A stretch of DNA of 36,113 nucleotides from Thermoanaerobacteraceae bacterium (GTDB lineage Bacteria > Bacillota > JADQBR01): the NCBI GenBank assembly GCA_017656305.1, contig JACDOG010000021.1, positions 1 through 36,113 of the forward strand, in the 5' to 3' direction. This document shows, piece after piece, positions 23,687 to 31,509 of the stretch. Each line of letters opens with the position of its first letter. Positions within the stretch are counted from its first letter, which is position 1. The notes below the pieces were generated by a model. That model saw only the letters and a list, made by a program, of their open reading frames with translations, had not been told where the DNA came from and did not search any database. The position numbers were made by a program, and so were the translations under genes.

Positions 23687-24850
23687 TTAAGAGGAAATGA
23701 CAAGGGAAGTGAGAAGTTTTGTTCCTAACCAGGCACCGGCCAGCAGTGCGGGTAGAAAGAGATAACCGTGCAGGGACATGGAGCTAATCCCGTTGACCAG
23801 GGCGCCCATGGTGCAGCCCATGGCGATGCGGGCGCCGTAACCCATCAGGATGCCGCCGGTAAAGACGGAGAAAACGTTGCGCCACGAGGGAATGCGCCTG
23901 ATGCGGAACTCGTTGCTGAAAAGTGCTGCCAGAAAAGCACCCAACACGGTACCTATATTGAGAAACAGTTCGTGATATTCCCTGATTCCCAGGTTGAGCA
24001 GCTCGCGGCACCTGGTTGAGGCAAAAAAGAATGAGGTACTGAGGTCAACATTTATCAGTTTGGCCAAAGGCACGACGATAAACGAGAAGGGTTTGGCCAC
24101 GGACCAGGGATAGCCGTGCACCAGAAACCAGGCAACATTTATTGCTGTTATTACTACCGCTCCCGTCAGCATCGGCCAGGGGCGGAAAAGTTTTGCCGGC
24201 AGTGAGCTACTAGCGGTGGCTGCGGTCATGGTAGCGGCGGATAGGGAACTGCGTCTATGTTCTGCCAGGGATACGGCAATGAACAGAGCCAGCAGCAGGG
24301 TAATTTGCAGCAAAACTGCTCCCGGCCATGATACTAGCTGGGGCAGTGCCAGCTTCAGCTGGCTGTATGCGCCGTAGCCCATCCACCAGCCGAAATGGTA
24401 CAGCCCTAAAGCCGAACCTACCAGGATACCTGCCAGGGTGAACAGCTGCTGGGTGTGTCCCTCGCCCACACGCACCAGAGTGATGAGAATACAGTTACCG
24501 CTCAAGACCATACCGATGCCGAATAACAGACCGCCGGCAATGGTGTAGATACCGGCAGGCTTAATAATACCGGGAATGCTGCCTGTCCGGGAAAAGAGCA
24601 TGTACTGGTATGCTGTAAATCCCAGGGAGGACAGCAGGATGATCAATGCTACTGCCCTGGCAACGTAAAAGGACTTGAACAGGAATATGTCGCGCAGGGC
24701 GGCAGCCATGCAAATACGTGACCGCTGAAGGGCAAAGCCCATCATAAGGCCGAAGAAAACAGCCGTGCTGAGCAGGGGACTGCGGGTATACCACAACAGT
24801 GCTGTCGTGATAAACAGCGACAAAATTTTCAATAACTTTTGGTGGTGCAC
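23687..24850 (-). CDS. YeeE/YedE-family sulfur/selenium transporter-like membrane protein
   Basis: The 387-residue protein has roughly ten hydrophobic segments in two similar halves, as in the Sulf_transp (YeeE/YedE) family. Conserved cysteines sit in RSRICMAAALRDIF, LSGNCILITLVRVGEG, ASTRCRELLNLG and GARIAMGCTMGALVNGIS, placed like the substrate-relay cysteines of the thiosulfate importer TsuA. Relatives called YedE/FdhT are linked to selenium metabolism. Either thiosulfate or a selenium compound is plausible, and the selenoprotein-rich context makes selenium attractive but unproven. The start is GTG 24850 with AAAGGAGAG upstream. It is divergent from a LysR regulator, which probably controls it. 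Confidence 0.82.
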   Translation of the reverse strand: MHHQKLLKILSLFITTALLWYTRSPLLSTAVFFGLMMGFALQRSRICMAAALRDIFLFKSFYVARAVALIILLSSLGFTAYQYMLFSRTGSIPGIIKPAGIYTIAGGLLFGIGMVLSGNCILITLVRVGEGHTQQLFTLAGILVGSALGLYHFGWWMGYGAYSQLKLALPQLVSWPGAVLLQITLLLALFIAVSLAEHRRSSLSAATMTAATASSSLPAKLFRPWPMLTGAVVITAINVAWFLVHGYPWSVAKPFSFIVVPLAKLINVDLSTSFFFASTRCRELLNLGIREYHELFLNIGTVLGAFLAALFSNEFRIRRIPSWRNVFSVFTGGILMGYGARIAMGCTMGALVNGISSMSLHGYLFLPALLAGAWLGTKLLTSLVISS

Positions 24851-24905
24851 TCTTATCTCTCCTTTGAAGGATATTCGGCATCATTCGAGAATATAAAAAG
24901 CGTAC

Positions 24906-24925
24906 TGACCTCATGCGTTAGGTCA
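24906..24925 (+). promoter_or_regulatory. Palindromic operator between yedE-like and lysR genes
   Basis: TGACCT-N8-AGGTCA is a perfect 6-bp inverted repeat. GACCTCATG recurs at 24935-24943 over the lysR start codon. The layout suits LysR binding and autoregulation in the divergent control region. Confidence 0.5.
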
Positions 24926-24940
24926 AGGAGGAAAGACCTC

Positions 24941-25840
24941 ATGTTAAATTACCTGGAAGCTTTCTGTACGGTAATTAAAGAAGGCAGTATTAGTGCCGCA
25001 GCCAAGGTAATGCATTTGACGCAGCCGGCGCTAAGTTCCCAGATACAGTCGTTGGAGCAACATTTTGGTGTCAAGCTGCTGGAACGCACCAACAAGGGTG
25101 TTATTCCCACACCTGCCGGTGAAAAAGTGTTTTATTACGCCCAGCGCATATCCACTCTCTGCGAGAATATGCATCAGGAAGTTGAAAGGATTAAAAGTTC
25201 CGGCGAAGGAGAAATTGTCATCGGCGCCAGCAGTACCGTAGGCGGCTACGCTCTGCCTTGCAGCATTTATATCTTTAAAGAAAAATACCCTGATGCGGAT
25301 ATCAAAGTACTGGTTTCCAACACTGAAGAAGTATTTCAGAAACTTGTGGACCGTTCTATCCAGATGGGTATCGTGGAAGGTCCGGTACAGCGCAAGGGGG
25401 TCACCAGTCATGCCATTACATATGACGAACTGCTGCTGATTGCGCCCAATGCCAAACCCTGGACCAGTAAGAAGAGTGTTACCCTGGAAGAGCTGACGAC
25501 CTTACCCTTTATTCTCCGGGAACAAGGTTCGGGCATTCGCAATACCATCGAAAAAGCTCTCGCCAAGCACGGGATCAGGCTGGATGATTTAAACATCGTC
25601 ATGGAGCTGAACGATATAGACGCCATCAAGGCTTCGGTGGAAGCCGAGAGGGGCGTGACGCTGCTGCCGCGCCTGGCGGTGAAAAAGGAACTGTGGACCA
25701 AAACCCTCACTGGTTTTAAAGTAGAGGGAGTTACTTTCCGCCATTATTTTTACGTTATTTACCTCCAGGGCAGGGAAATTATCGGTTTGGAGCGGCAGTT
25801 TCTGGATTTCATTCAATCCAAGGATAGGGGCTTTTGTTAA
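24941..25840 (+). CDS. LysR-family transcriptional regulator
   Basis: This is a standard-length 299-residue LysR protein. The N-terminal winged helix reads YLEAFCTVIKEGSISAAAKV and MHLTQPALSSQIQSLEQHFG, followed by LLERTNKGVIPTPAGE. The effector-binding domain starts with GEIVIGASSTVGGYALP near residue 90. ATG 24941 has AAGGAGGA 8 bases upstream; the longer frame from 24839 would overlap the divergent gene. Family members controlling sulfur assimilation (CysB/CbbR-like) are common, so regulation of the neighbouring transporter and TusA gene is a fair inference. The stop overlaps the TusA stop tail to tail in GTTAAC. Confidence 0.92.
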   Translation: MLNYLEAFCTVIKEGSISAAAKVMHLTQPALSSQIQSLEQHFGVKLLERTNKGVIPTPAGEKVFYYAQRISTLCENMHQEVERIKSSGEGEIVIGASSTVGGYALPCSIYIFKEKYPDADIKVLVSNTEEVFQKLVDRSIQMGIVEGPVQRKGVTSHAITYDELLLIAPNAKPWTSKKSVTLEELTTLPFILREQGSGIRNTIEKALAKHGIRLDDLNIVMELNDIDAIKASVEAERGVTLLPRLAVKKELWTKTLTGFKVEGVTFRHYFYVIYLQGREIIGLERQFLDFIQSKDRGFC

Positions 25841-26061
25841 CTTAAAGTGATGACCACCTGCCATATGCCGAAGGCTACTTCTTTTATTTCAATGTGGCAG
25901 GGATATTTTTTTAGCTGTTCCACGATAAACCGGGGAGCGCAGCTGTGGTCGGTCTCTACTACCAGCGTGTCTCCCGGTTTTAAGGTTTTTACCTTTTTTT
26001 CCGCTTTTATCACGGGGACCGGGCACATCTCACCCAAGGTGTTCAACTTTACTACCGCCAT
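25837..26061 (-). CDS. TusA-like sulfurtransferase/sulfur carrier
   Basis: The 74-residue SirA/TusA-fold protein has the defining GEMCPVPVIKAEK motif (Cys13 in C-P-x-P), which carries a persulfide in characterised members. A second cysteine in TDHSCAPRF matches the extra Cys common in YeeD/YedF-type partners of YedE transporters. Such proteins relay sulfur, and perhaps selenium, from the transporter. It is far shorter than the roughly 200-residue YedF, so it resembles only the TusA half. AAAGGA precedes the ATG. Confidence 0.87.
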   Translation of the reverse strand: MAVVKLNTLGEMCPVPVIKAEKKVKTLKPGDTLVVETDHSCAPRFIVEQLKKYPCHIEIKEVAFGIWQVVITLS

Positions 26062-26131
26062 TTTGCCAGTCCTTTCTTCTCTTAAACTACGGTATTATTT
26101 CGCCAAAAATTACAACATTTCCTGTTTGTGT

Positions 26132-26166
26132 AGAAAAATAAGGCAGGGTGCGTGCGGCCCCTGCCA
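26132..26166 (-). terminator. Terminator of the DUF502 gene
   Basis: On the minus strand, GGCAGGG and CCCTGCC pair, followed by TTATTTTT. Confidence 0.75.
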
Positions 26167-26169
26167 CGG

Positions 26170-26733
26170 TTATTTTCTGCTGCCGGCAATTCCCGCGGAA
26201 ACCAAAAACTTCATTCCTTCTTCAACGGGAACATCCAGAATGGTTACCTTATCTTTGGGGACAAGTACCAGGTTTCCCGCCCACTGCATGGATTGCTGTA
26301 CGTAGACGGCAATATGGTTGGACAGACCGAAACGTTCCAGATTTTCCGCCGTGACAAACCCCAGAACCTTGATGTCCTCAGTTATATGGATTAGGGCCAT
26401 TTTTGAGAAGCTGCGCTTTTCGCCGATAAAGGAGTTGATGGTGTCCTTGATGACGGAATAAAGGGTTTTTACCAGGGGCGTTTCGCTGAAAATAAGGTCA
26501 ATCCACTTAAAGAGCTTACTGCTGAACCAGGTGGTGGCCAGAAAGCCTACAACGGTGATAATGACAAAGGCGGTGAGCAATCCCATTCCCGGCACGTAGA
26601 GATCGTAATCTTTCATAAACCGGCCTATTAAGTTGTCGCTGAAAGAAAATACCTTGGTAATGATGAACACGGTAAGAAATATCGGGACTAGAGTAATGAG
26701 ACCGTTGATAAAATACTTTAAAAGTCTTTTCAT
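26170..26733 (-). CDS. DUF502 family membrane protein
   Basis: The 187-residue protein has two N-terminal membrane segments (GLITLVPIFLTVFIITKVFS and LLTAFVIITVVGFLATTWF). Between and after them are the DUF502 features FSETPLVKTLYSVIKDTINS and MALIHITEDIKVLGFVTAE. DUF502 proteins are widespread and functionally uncharacterised. ATG 26733 has AAGGAG 7 bases upstream, better than GTG 26739. It shares its strand with the TusA gene but a terminator separates them. Confidence 0.88.
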   Translation of the reverse strand: MKRLLKYFINGLITLVPIFLTVFIITKVFSFSDNLIGRFMKDYDLYVPGMGLLTAFVIITVVGFLATTWFSSKLFKWIDLIFSETPLVKTLYSVIKDTINSFIGEKRSFSKMALIHITEDIKVLGFVTAENLERFGLSNHIAVYVQQSMQWAGNLVLVPKDKVTILDVPVEEGMKFLVSAGIAGSRK

Positions 26734-27042
26734 AGCCACTCTCCTTGCTAAAAATTTCCGTTCTTATCTTATCACAAGTATTGCCGGAAGGAAAACGTTT
26801 TTATCAGTCCATGCAACTGGTGAAAGGCGGTGCTGCCTTGTGCCACCGCAGGTAAAAAAACGCAGAAGGATTAAGAGGAAAATGGGCGAAATATTGATAA
26901 TTGTGGTTATGCGTTCGCAGAAAAACGGCGCTTGTATAAGAAAACGGTAGTTTTACACTTTTTACCTAGAAATGTGCCGAAAAGTACGCTAAAATGAATA
27001 ATGGCGTTTGTTTGGGCACCAGAATGACAAGGAGTGGGATTG
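26734..27042. other. Divergent intergenic region, DUF502 to M23 peptidase
   Basis: No supported gene is present. A 22-codon ORF at 26881-26949 after TAAGAGG is probably chance. TAAAAT at 26990-26995 could be a -10 of the peptidase gene, but no fitting -35 was found. Confidence 0.3.
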
Positions 27043-28395
27043 GTGGGAAAAAAGCTGCTACATAATCCAGGACTGACTTTCCTTATACTGGGGTTTGTTC
27101 TTGTTATCTCTATCTTTTGGTACCAGAGCGCTGTGCGAGCTTACGACGTGGTAATCGACGGCAGGGTTGCAGCCCAGGTAAAGGACAAACAGGCTTTTTT
27201 ACAGGCCTTACAGGAACGAAAGGATTACCTGGCCGAGCAGCTGGGTTACGAAGTGACCGAACTGGAAAAGATAGAGCTGCGGGAAAGTAAAGTGGACCCG
27301 GAATTGTTGGAAGAAAATGTGCAGAAACTGGTGCTACAGGAAGTGGAACTGGGTACCGAAGGATACCGGTTTGTTGTAGACGGTGAACCGCTGTTTGCCA
27401 TGCGGGACAAGGATAAACTGGAAAGCCTGCTGGAAGAGTATAAGCAGCAGTATTTAAAACATATTGATAAGAGTGCGAAAATTAAGAGCATCGAGTTTAA
27501 GCAGGATGTGGAAATCAAGAAGACTTTGGTAAAGCCCGCGGAGTTTGTGGATGTTGAAGCAGCCAAAGAAATAGTCTATGCAAAAGAACAAGAGGCTACC
27601 GTGATAGAAGTGAACGAGGGTGACAACCTGTGGTTGATTGCGCGCCGGTACGACATGACTGTTGATGAGCTGGAGCGACTCAATCCGGATATTGACCCGG
27701 AACGGATTTACCCGGGGGACAAGCTGGTAATCAGCCCCTTTAACCCGAAGCTTGATGTGGTTATTCGGATGGAAAACACCATTATTGAACCCATACCCTT
27801 TGAGACGAAGTACCAGAAGGACAACGACCTGTACCTGCGTCAGAAAATAACCGTGAAACCGGGTGTTCCCGGAAAGAAAAGGGTTACATACGATATCGCA
27901 CTGGTAAACGGATTGGAGGCTTCCATAAACATTGTCAATGAGGAAGTCCTGGAAGAGCCGGTTACCCGAATTGTCAAGGTTGGTACCAAACGTACCGTTT
28001 CCCGGGGTGGCAGTCGCAACTATGGAGTGGTACAGGGCACAAGGGTATCCAGCAGCTACGGCTGGCGTACCCATCCCATAACCGGGCGCAGGTCGTTTCA
28101 TGACGGCATTGATATTGCGGCCCGGTACGGTACGGGGGTTTATGCCTATGCAGAAGGAAAAGTCACTTTTGCCGGGTGGAATGGCGGCTACGGTAAGGTG
28201 ATTTTCATTGACCACGGAAACGGCCTGCAGACTAGGTACGCACACCTTTCCAAAATCTATGTCAGCGTAGGGGAAAGGGTTGACACCGGTGAAAAAATTG
28301 GTGCTGTGGGTTCTACCGGCAGAAGTACCGGCCCGCATCTGCACTTTGAGGTGCGGCAGAACGGGTCCACGAGAAATCCGTGGAACTACTTGTAA
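27043..28395 (+). CDS. Secreted/membrane-anchored M23 peptidase with LysM and G5-like domains
   Basis: The 450-residue cell-wall enzyme has one N-terminal hydrophobic segment (LTFLILGFVLVISIFWY). A helical region is followed by a LysM domain (IEVNEGDNLWLIARRYDMTV, about 190-235), a G5-type beta region (about 245-320, YDIALVNGLEASINIVNE) and a lysostaphin-type M23 domain. The M23 zinc motifs are complete: FHDGIDIAA (His-x3-Asp), YAHL and PHLHFEV. It is predicted to cut peptidoglycan cross-bridges. Starts GTG 27034, TTG 27040 and GTG 27043 are possible; AAGGAG at 27029-27034 favours 27043. It is probably a monocistronic unit with its own terminator. Confidence 0.88.
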   Translation: MGKKLLHNPGLTFLILGFVLVISIFWYQSAVRAYDVVIDGRVAAQVKDKQAFLQALQERKDYLAEQLGYEVTELEKIELRESKVDPELLEENVQKLVLQEVELGTEGYRFVVDGEPLFAMRDKDKLESLLEEYKQQYLKHIDKSAKIKSIEFKQDVEIKKTLVKPAEFVDVEAAKEIVYAKEQEATVIEVNEGDNLWLIARRYDMTVDELERLNPDIDPERIYPGDKLVISPFNPKLDVVIRMENTIIEPIPFETKYQKDNDLYLRQKITVKPGVPGKKRVTYDIALVNGLEASINIVNEEVLEEPVTRIVKVGTKRTVSRGGSRNYGVVQGTRVSSSYGWRTHPITGRRSFHDGIDIAARYGTGVYAYAEGKVTFAGWNGGYGKVIFIDHGNGLQTRYAHLSKIYVSVGERVDTGEKIGAVGSTGRSTGPHLHFEVRQNGSTRNPWNYL

Positions 28396-28411
28396 CCAGT
28401 TGTAAGAGCCT

Positions 28412-28446
28412 AAAGCTTCCGGAAAACCGGGAGCTTATTTTTTTAT
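28412..28446 (+). terminator. Terminator of the LysM-M23 peptidase gene
   Basis: AAGCTTCCGG and CCGGGAGCTT form a stem with loop AAAA (one G-T pair), followed by ATTTTTTT. Confidence 0.88.
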
Positions 28447-28604
28447 GGGAAAGGTGAGCTTGTGTCGAATGTTTGGGGCTTTATCTCATAAAATTGATAT
28501 GTTTAAGGAGGAATAAACAATAGTCTCCAGAATTATAATAAATGAAAATTATTTGCAACTATGGTTAACAGTCACTAAATAAAAGAAAACAGAAAGGTAA
28601 AAAT

Positions 28605-29354
28605 ATGGAGAGAGGCATAGTTCTCATGGCAGAGGACTTGAAAAGAGAGATTCAGGCAAATTACCGGCAGGCACTGCAGGCCGGAACCGGCAATGTAATG
28701 CGGAGTATTCCCGAAGAGATTTATACCCGCAGGCAGCTGCAAAAGATGCCGCGGGAGCTGCTGGAGGTGTCGTTTCCCTGCGGGAACCCCGTGGCTGAGG
28801 CTGATTTAAAACCCGGCGAGGTGGTGCTGGATGTGGCCTGCGGTGCCGGGATGGACTGTTTTCTGGCCGCCCCGCTGGTGGGTGGTGAAGGTCGCGTGTA
28901 CGGTTTAGAACTGACCAAGGAGATGCTGGAGCTGGCAATCAAGTTCCGAAGACAGTTAAAGGTAAAAAACGTGCAGTTTCTTCACGGTGACATGGAACAA
29001 ATTCCGCTGCCGGATGCCCGTGTGGATGTGGTGATGGCCAACTGCGGCATTAACCTGGTGCCGGATAAGCCGCGGGTAGTCCGTGAAATTGCCAGGGTGT
29101 TAAAGCCAAACGGGCGCCTGGTCGTGGCTGATGTTGTCACTGAAGACGAGTTGCCCGGAGAACTGCAAAATGATCCCGCAGCCTGGACATGGTGCCTGGG
29201 CGGTGCGTGCAAAAAAGAGGAGTGGCAGGCTCTCTTGAAGAAATACTTTTCAGATATGGAACTGACTCCGCAGAGAGATTATCATGTGGAATTGCCCGGG
29301 GGACGCTCGGTGCACTTCCAGGCAGTGCTGATAACTGCAAAACGGGGAGAGTGA
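28605..29354 (+). CDS. ArsM-like SAM-dependent methyltransferase
   Basis: The 249-residue class I methyltransferase has the SAM motif VLDVACGAGMDCFLAA, the acidic VYGLELTKEMLELA and motif ANCGINLVPDKPRV. It resembles arsenite methyltransferases: FPCGNPV, the NC-INL-PDK segment and AWTWCLGGA place cysteines where ArsM proteins bind As(III). Methylation of arsenite, or possibly of another metalloid such as selenium or antimony, is plausible, but residues alone do not prove it. AGAAAGG precedes ATG 28605; ATG 28626 is an alternative. It is two bases from a Crp/Fnr regulator, so they form an operon. Confidence 0.78.
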   Translation: MERGIVLMAEDLKREIQANYRQALQAGTGNVMRSIPEEIYTRRQLQKMPRELLEVSFPCGNPVAEADLKPGEVVLDVACGAGMDCFLAAPLVGGEGRVYGLELTKEMLELAIKFRRQLKVKNVQFLHGDMEQIPLPDARVDVVMANCGINLVPDKPRVVREIARVLKPNGRLVVADVVTEDELPGELQNDPAAWTWCLGGACKKEEWQALLKKYFSDMELTPQRDYHVELPGGRSVHFQAVLITAKRGE

Positions 29355-29356
29355 AG

Positions 29357-30040
29357 ATGAAGAAAACTGTTGATATTCTGCGGCAGGTACATGTATTCAG
29401 CGGTCTTACCGATGAAGAGCTTGCTCAACTGTCGGATATTGTCCTACTGCGGCCTTATCGAAAAGGGATGTATCTCTTTATGGAAGGGGAACTGGGCGAT
29501 GCGCTGTATTTTGTGCAGAAAGGTCGCGTCAAGCTGTCTATGATGCTTCCGGACGGGCGGGAACACATACTGCACTTTGTGGGTGAGGGGCAGATATTTG
29601 CCGAGGTGCTACTGTTTGACAGCGGCCCGTTTCCGGCCACGGCGGAGGTTGTCACCGATTCGGTCATTGGTATTGTGCGCAACAAGGATTTAGACGGTTT
29701 TTTGAAACAGCACCCGGACATTACGCTGAAGATACTGAAGGTCATGAGCCGCAGGCTGCGCAAGGCGCAGATGCAGGTAAGGGATCTGGCCTTGAAGGAT
29801 ACTTTCGGACGCATGGTGAGTACCATTATTAAACTGGCCTGTGAATACGGCAGGGAAACGGAGGAGGGTGTGTTGGTGGAACTGGCCCTAAGCCAGCAGG
29901 ATTTGGCCAACATGATTGGTGCTTCCCGGGAAACGGTCAGCCGTAGTTTAAATGATTTGAAGAAAAGTAAAGTACTGGACTTTACCCGGCAGTATATTTT
30001 AATCAAGGATATGGAAAAACTAGAACGGTACTTGGATTAA
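29357..30040 (+). CDS. Crp/Fnr-family transcriptional regulator
   Basis: The 227-residue regulator has an N-terminal cyclic-nucleotide-binding fold (VFSGLTDEELAQLSDIVLLR, then GDALYFVQKGRVKLSMMLPD). Its C-terminal HTH reads LSQQDLANMIGASRETVSRS near residues 175-195. There is no N-terminal cysteine cluster, so it does not sense through an FNR-type [4Fe-4S] centre. Glu and Arg in the recognition helix (SRETVSR) suit a TGTGA-type site. ATG 29357 follows GGGGAGAGTG; the longer frame from 29189 overlaps the methyltransferase. Likely targets inside this window are the dyads at 23381 and 31392. Confidence 0.92.
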   Translation: MKKTVDILRQVHVFSGLTDEELAQLSDIVLLRPYRKGMYLFMEGELGDALYFVQKGRVKLSMMLPDGREHILHFVGEGQIFAEVLLFDSGPFPATAEVVTDSVIGIVRNKDLDGFLKQHPDITLKILKVMSRRLRKAQMQVRDLALKDTFGRMVSTIIKLACEYGRETEEGVLVELALSQQDLANMIGASRETVSRSLNDLKKSKVLDFTRQYILIKDMEKLERYLD

Positions 30041-30046
30041 ATAAAG

Positions 30047-30088
30047 CTAAAAGTATTCCCCTGGCGGTTGCCAGGGGAATACTTTTAG
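30047..30088. terminator. Long bidirectional terminator hairpin
   Basis: A 19-bp perfect stem (CTAAAAGTATTCCCCTGGC and its complement) with a GGTT loop. It overlaps the stop codon of the minus-strand peptidase gene, so both converging genes end in it. Confidence 0.92.
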
Positions 30089-31233
30089 CGCAGGTATGGC
30101 CAGGGATTTACCGGGTCCCCGTTTTTGCGAACTTCGAAATGAAGGTGCGGCCCCGTGCTCCACCCGGTACTGCCTACTTCGGCGATTTTTTGACCGGCGC
30201 GGACTTCCTGCCCTTCTCTGACAAGACTTTTTGACAGGTGCGGGTACATGGTGGATATATTGCCGCCGTGGTCAACGATGACCGTCCTGCCATAGGCACC
30301 GTACCAGCCGTTGTAGATGACCACACCGTCAAGCGCCGCCACAACCGGGGCACCGAGAGGTGCGGCGATGTCAATACCGGTATGCATCCGCCGGGTTTTT
30401 AAAATGGGGTGGATACGCATGCCGTAATCGGAAGTGATGCGGGTATAACCTGGTGTGGGCCACAACATTTTACCGCCCCGGGATAAGCTGCGGCGACGCT
30501 GCAGTTCCTGCAGCTGGCGGATTTTTGCCGCCAATTCCCTGGACTGCTGTTCCATTTGATCCAGCATCCTGGCATATTCTTGTTTTTGTTCCCTGATGGC
30601 AGCCAGCAGGTACTGTTCTTCTTGTCTTTGCCTGGCCAGCTCATTTTTACGCTGCTCTCGTTTGTTCTTTAAATCTGCTATGCCGTCCCTTTGCTTTTCC
30701 AATTCTGCCTTGCGCTGTTCTATTTCTTCCCGCTGTGCTTCTATTTCTTCCAGCAGCCGCACGTCATTGTCGGCAATGGCCTTTAAATACTCCAGGCGGG
30801 TGAGAAAATCCGTCAAACTGGTTGCCTGTAGCAGCACTTCTGTATAGCTCACAGGTCCCTCTTCGTAAATGCTGACAATGCGATTGCGCAGGGTAGCTTG
30901 CCGTTCCTTTTGTTCCCGGATTTTTGCTGTTAATTCCTGTTCTGCCTGGTCAACCTTTGCCTCGGCCTGTTCCAGCTCCTTTTCCAGGCGGGCGATTTCT
31001 TCTTCTAATTTTTGGAGTTGGCTGGTAATGGTTTGTAACTGCGCCAAAGTAGACCGTTCCTGGCGGCTCTTTTCTTCCAGTGCTTCTTTCTGGTTTTCTA
31101 TTTTTCTGCTCAGTTCCTGCTGCCGCTTCTTTAACTCATCCAGTTGAGCGGCGTTGGCCGGAAACAGAAACACCACCAAAAGCAGCACTGCCAGCAGTGC
31201 ACCCATGTATGCCCGCAAGCCTTTTCGACGCAT
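30085..31233 (-). CDS. Secreted coiled-coil M23 peptidase (EnvC/PcsB-like)
   Basis: The 382-residue protein has a signal peptide (GALLAVLLLVVFLFPANAA). A long coiled coil (about residues 30-240, LDELKKRQQELSRKIENQKE at its start) is followed by a C-terminal M23 domain with MHTGIDIAAPLG, YPHLS and PHLHFEV, so the zinc ligands are present. It probably acts in peptidoglycan splitting at division or growth. I chose ATG 31233 (GGAGGTAAG upstream); the longer frame from 31359 adds a charged stretch before the signal peptide. An independent paralogue of this peptidase type lies at 27043. Confidence 0.9.
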   Translation of the reverse strand: MRRKGLRAYMGALLAVLLLVVFLFPANAAQLDELKKRQQELSRKIENQKEALEEKSRQERSTLAQLQTITSQLQKLEEEIARLEKELEQAEAKVDQAEQELTAKIREQKERQATLRNRIVSIYEEGPVSYTEVLLQATSLTDFLTRLEYLKAIADNDVRLLEEIEAQREEIEQRKAELEKQRDGIADLKNKREQRKNELARQRQEEQYLLAAIREQKQEYARMLDQMEQQSRELAAKIRQLQELQRRRSLSRGGKMLWPTPGYTRITSDYGMRIHPILKTRRMHTGIDIAAPLGAPVVAALDGVVIYNGWYGAYGRTVIVDHGGNISTMYPHLSKSLVREGQEVRAGQKIAEVGSTGWSTGPHLHFEVRKNGDPVNPWPYLR

Positions 31234-31391
31234 CTTACCTCCAACTCCCTTTGCCGTTCTCATGTGAACATTATTCGACGGGAGAAGGGAGATTCCTTGT
31301 AAAAACCGTAGTTTTTTGGCTTTTTTTGACTGGTATTCATAGTAATTTATAGAAAACATAATAGACCGGCGTTGAAAGGAGAAAAAGGCAG

Positions 31392-31437
31392 AAATGTGAT
31401 GTATATGACATTTTTCGACGGAAGTTAGTGCTATAAT
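31392..31437 (+). promoter_or_regulatory. Crp-type activator site and extended -10 promoter of the napH-like gene
   Basis: AAATGTGATGTATATGACAT (then TT; 31392-31413) has AAATGT/ACATTT arms and TGTGA-N6-TGACA. TGC-TATAAT at 31429-31437 is an extended -10 with no good -35. The dyad centre falls about 41.5 bases before the expected start site, the classical position for a Crp/Fnr class II activator. Confidence 0.62.
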
Positions 31438-31509
31438 TATTAACTGCAGATAAACGCAACAAACGATGAAAAGAGTCTTGGTTCATTGTCAGAGGAGGGA
31501 TCGCCGGAA

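Noticed and set aside
23503-23700. 65-codon plus-strand ORF between the cytochrome and the yedE-like gene
   Set aside because: TTG start, poor spacing, no domain and overlap with the yedE-like 3' end.
27454-28344. 296-codon minus-strand ORF opposite the LysM-M23 peptidase
   Set aside because: Antisense shadow of a gene with intact M23 and LysM motifs.
28500-28604. Short gene after the strong AAGGAGGAATAAACA at about 28504
   Set aside because: No ATG, GTG or TTG start follows at a suitable distance; only an ATA-initiated 20-codon reading exists.
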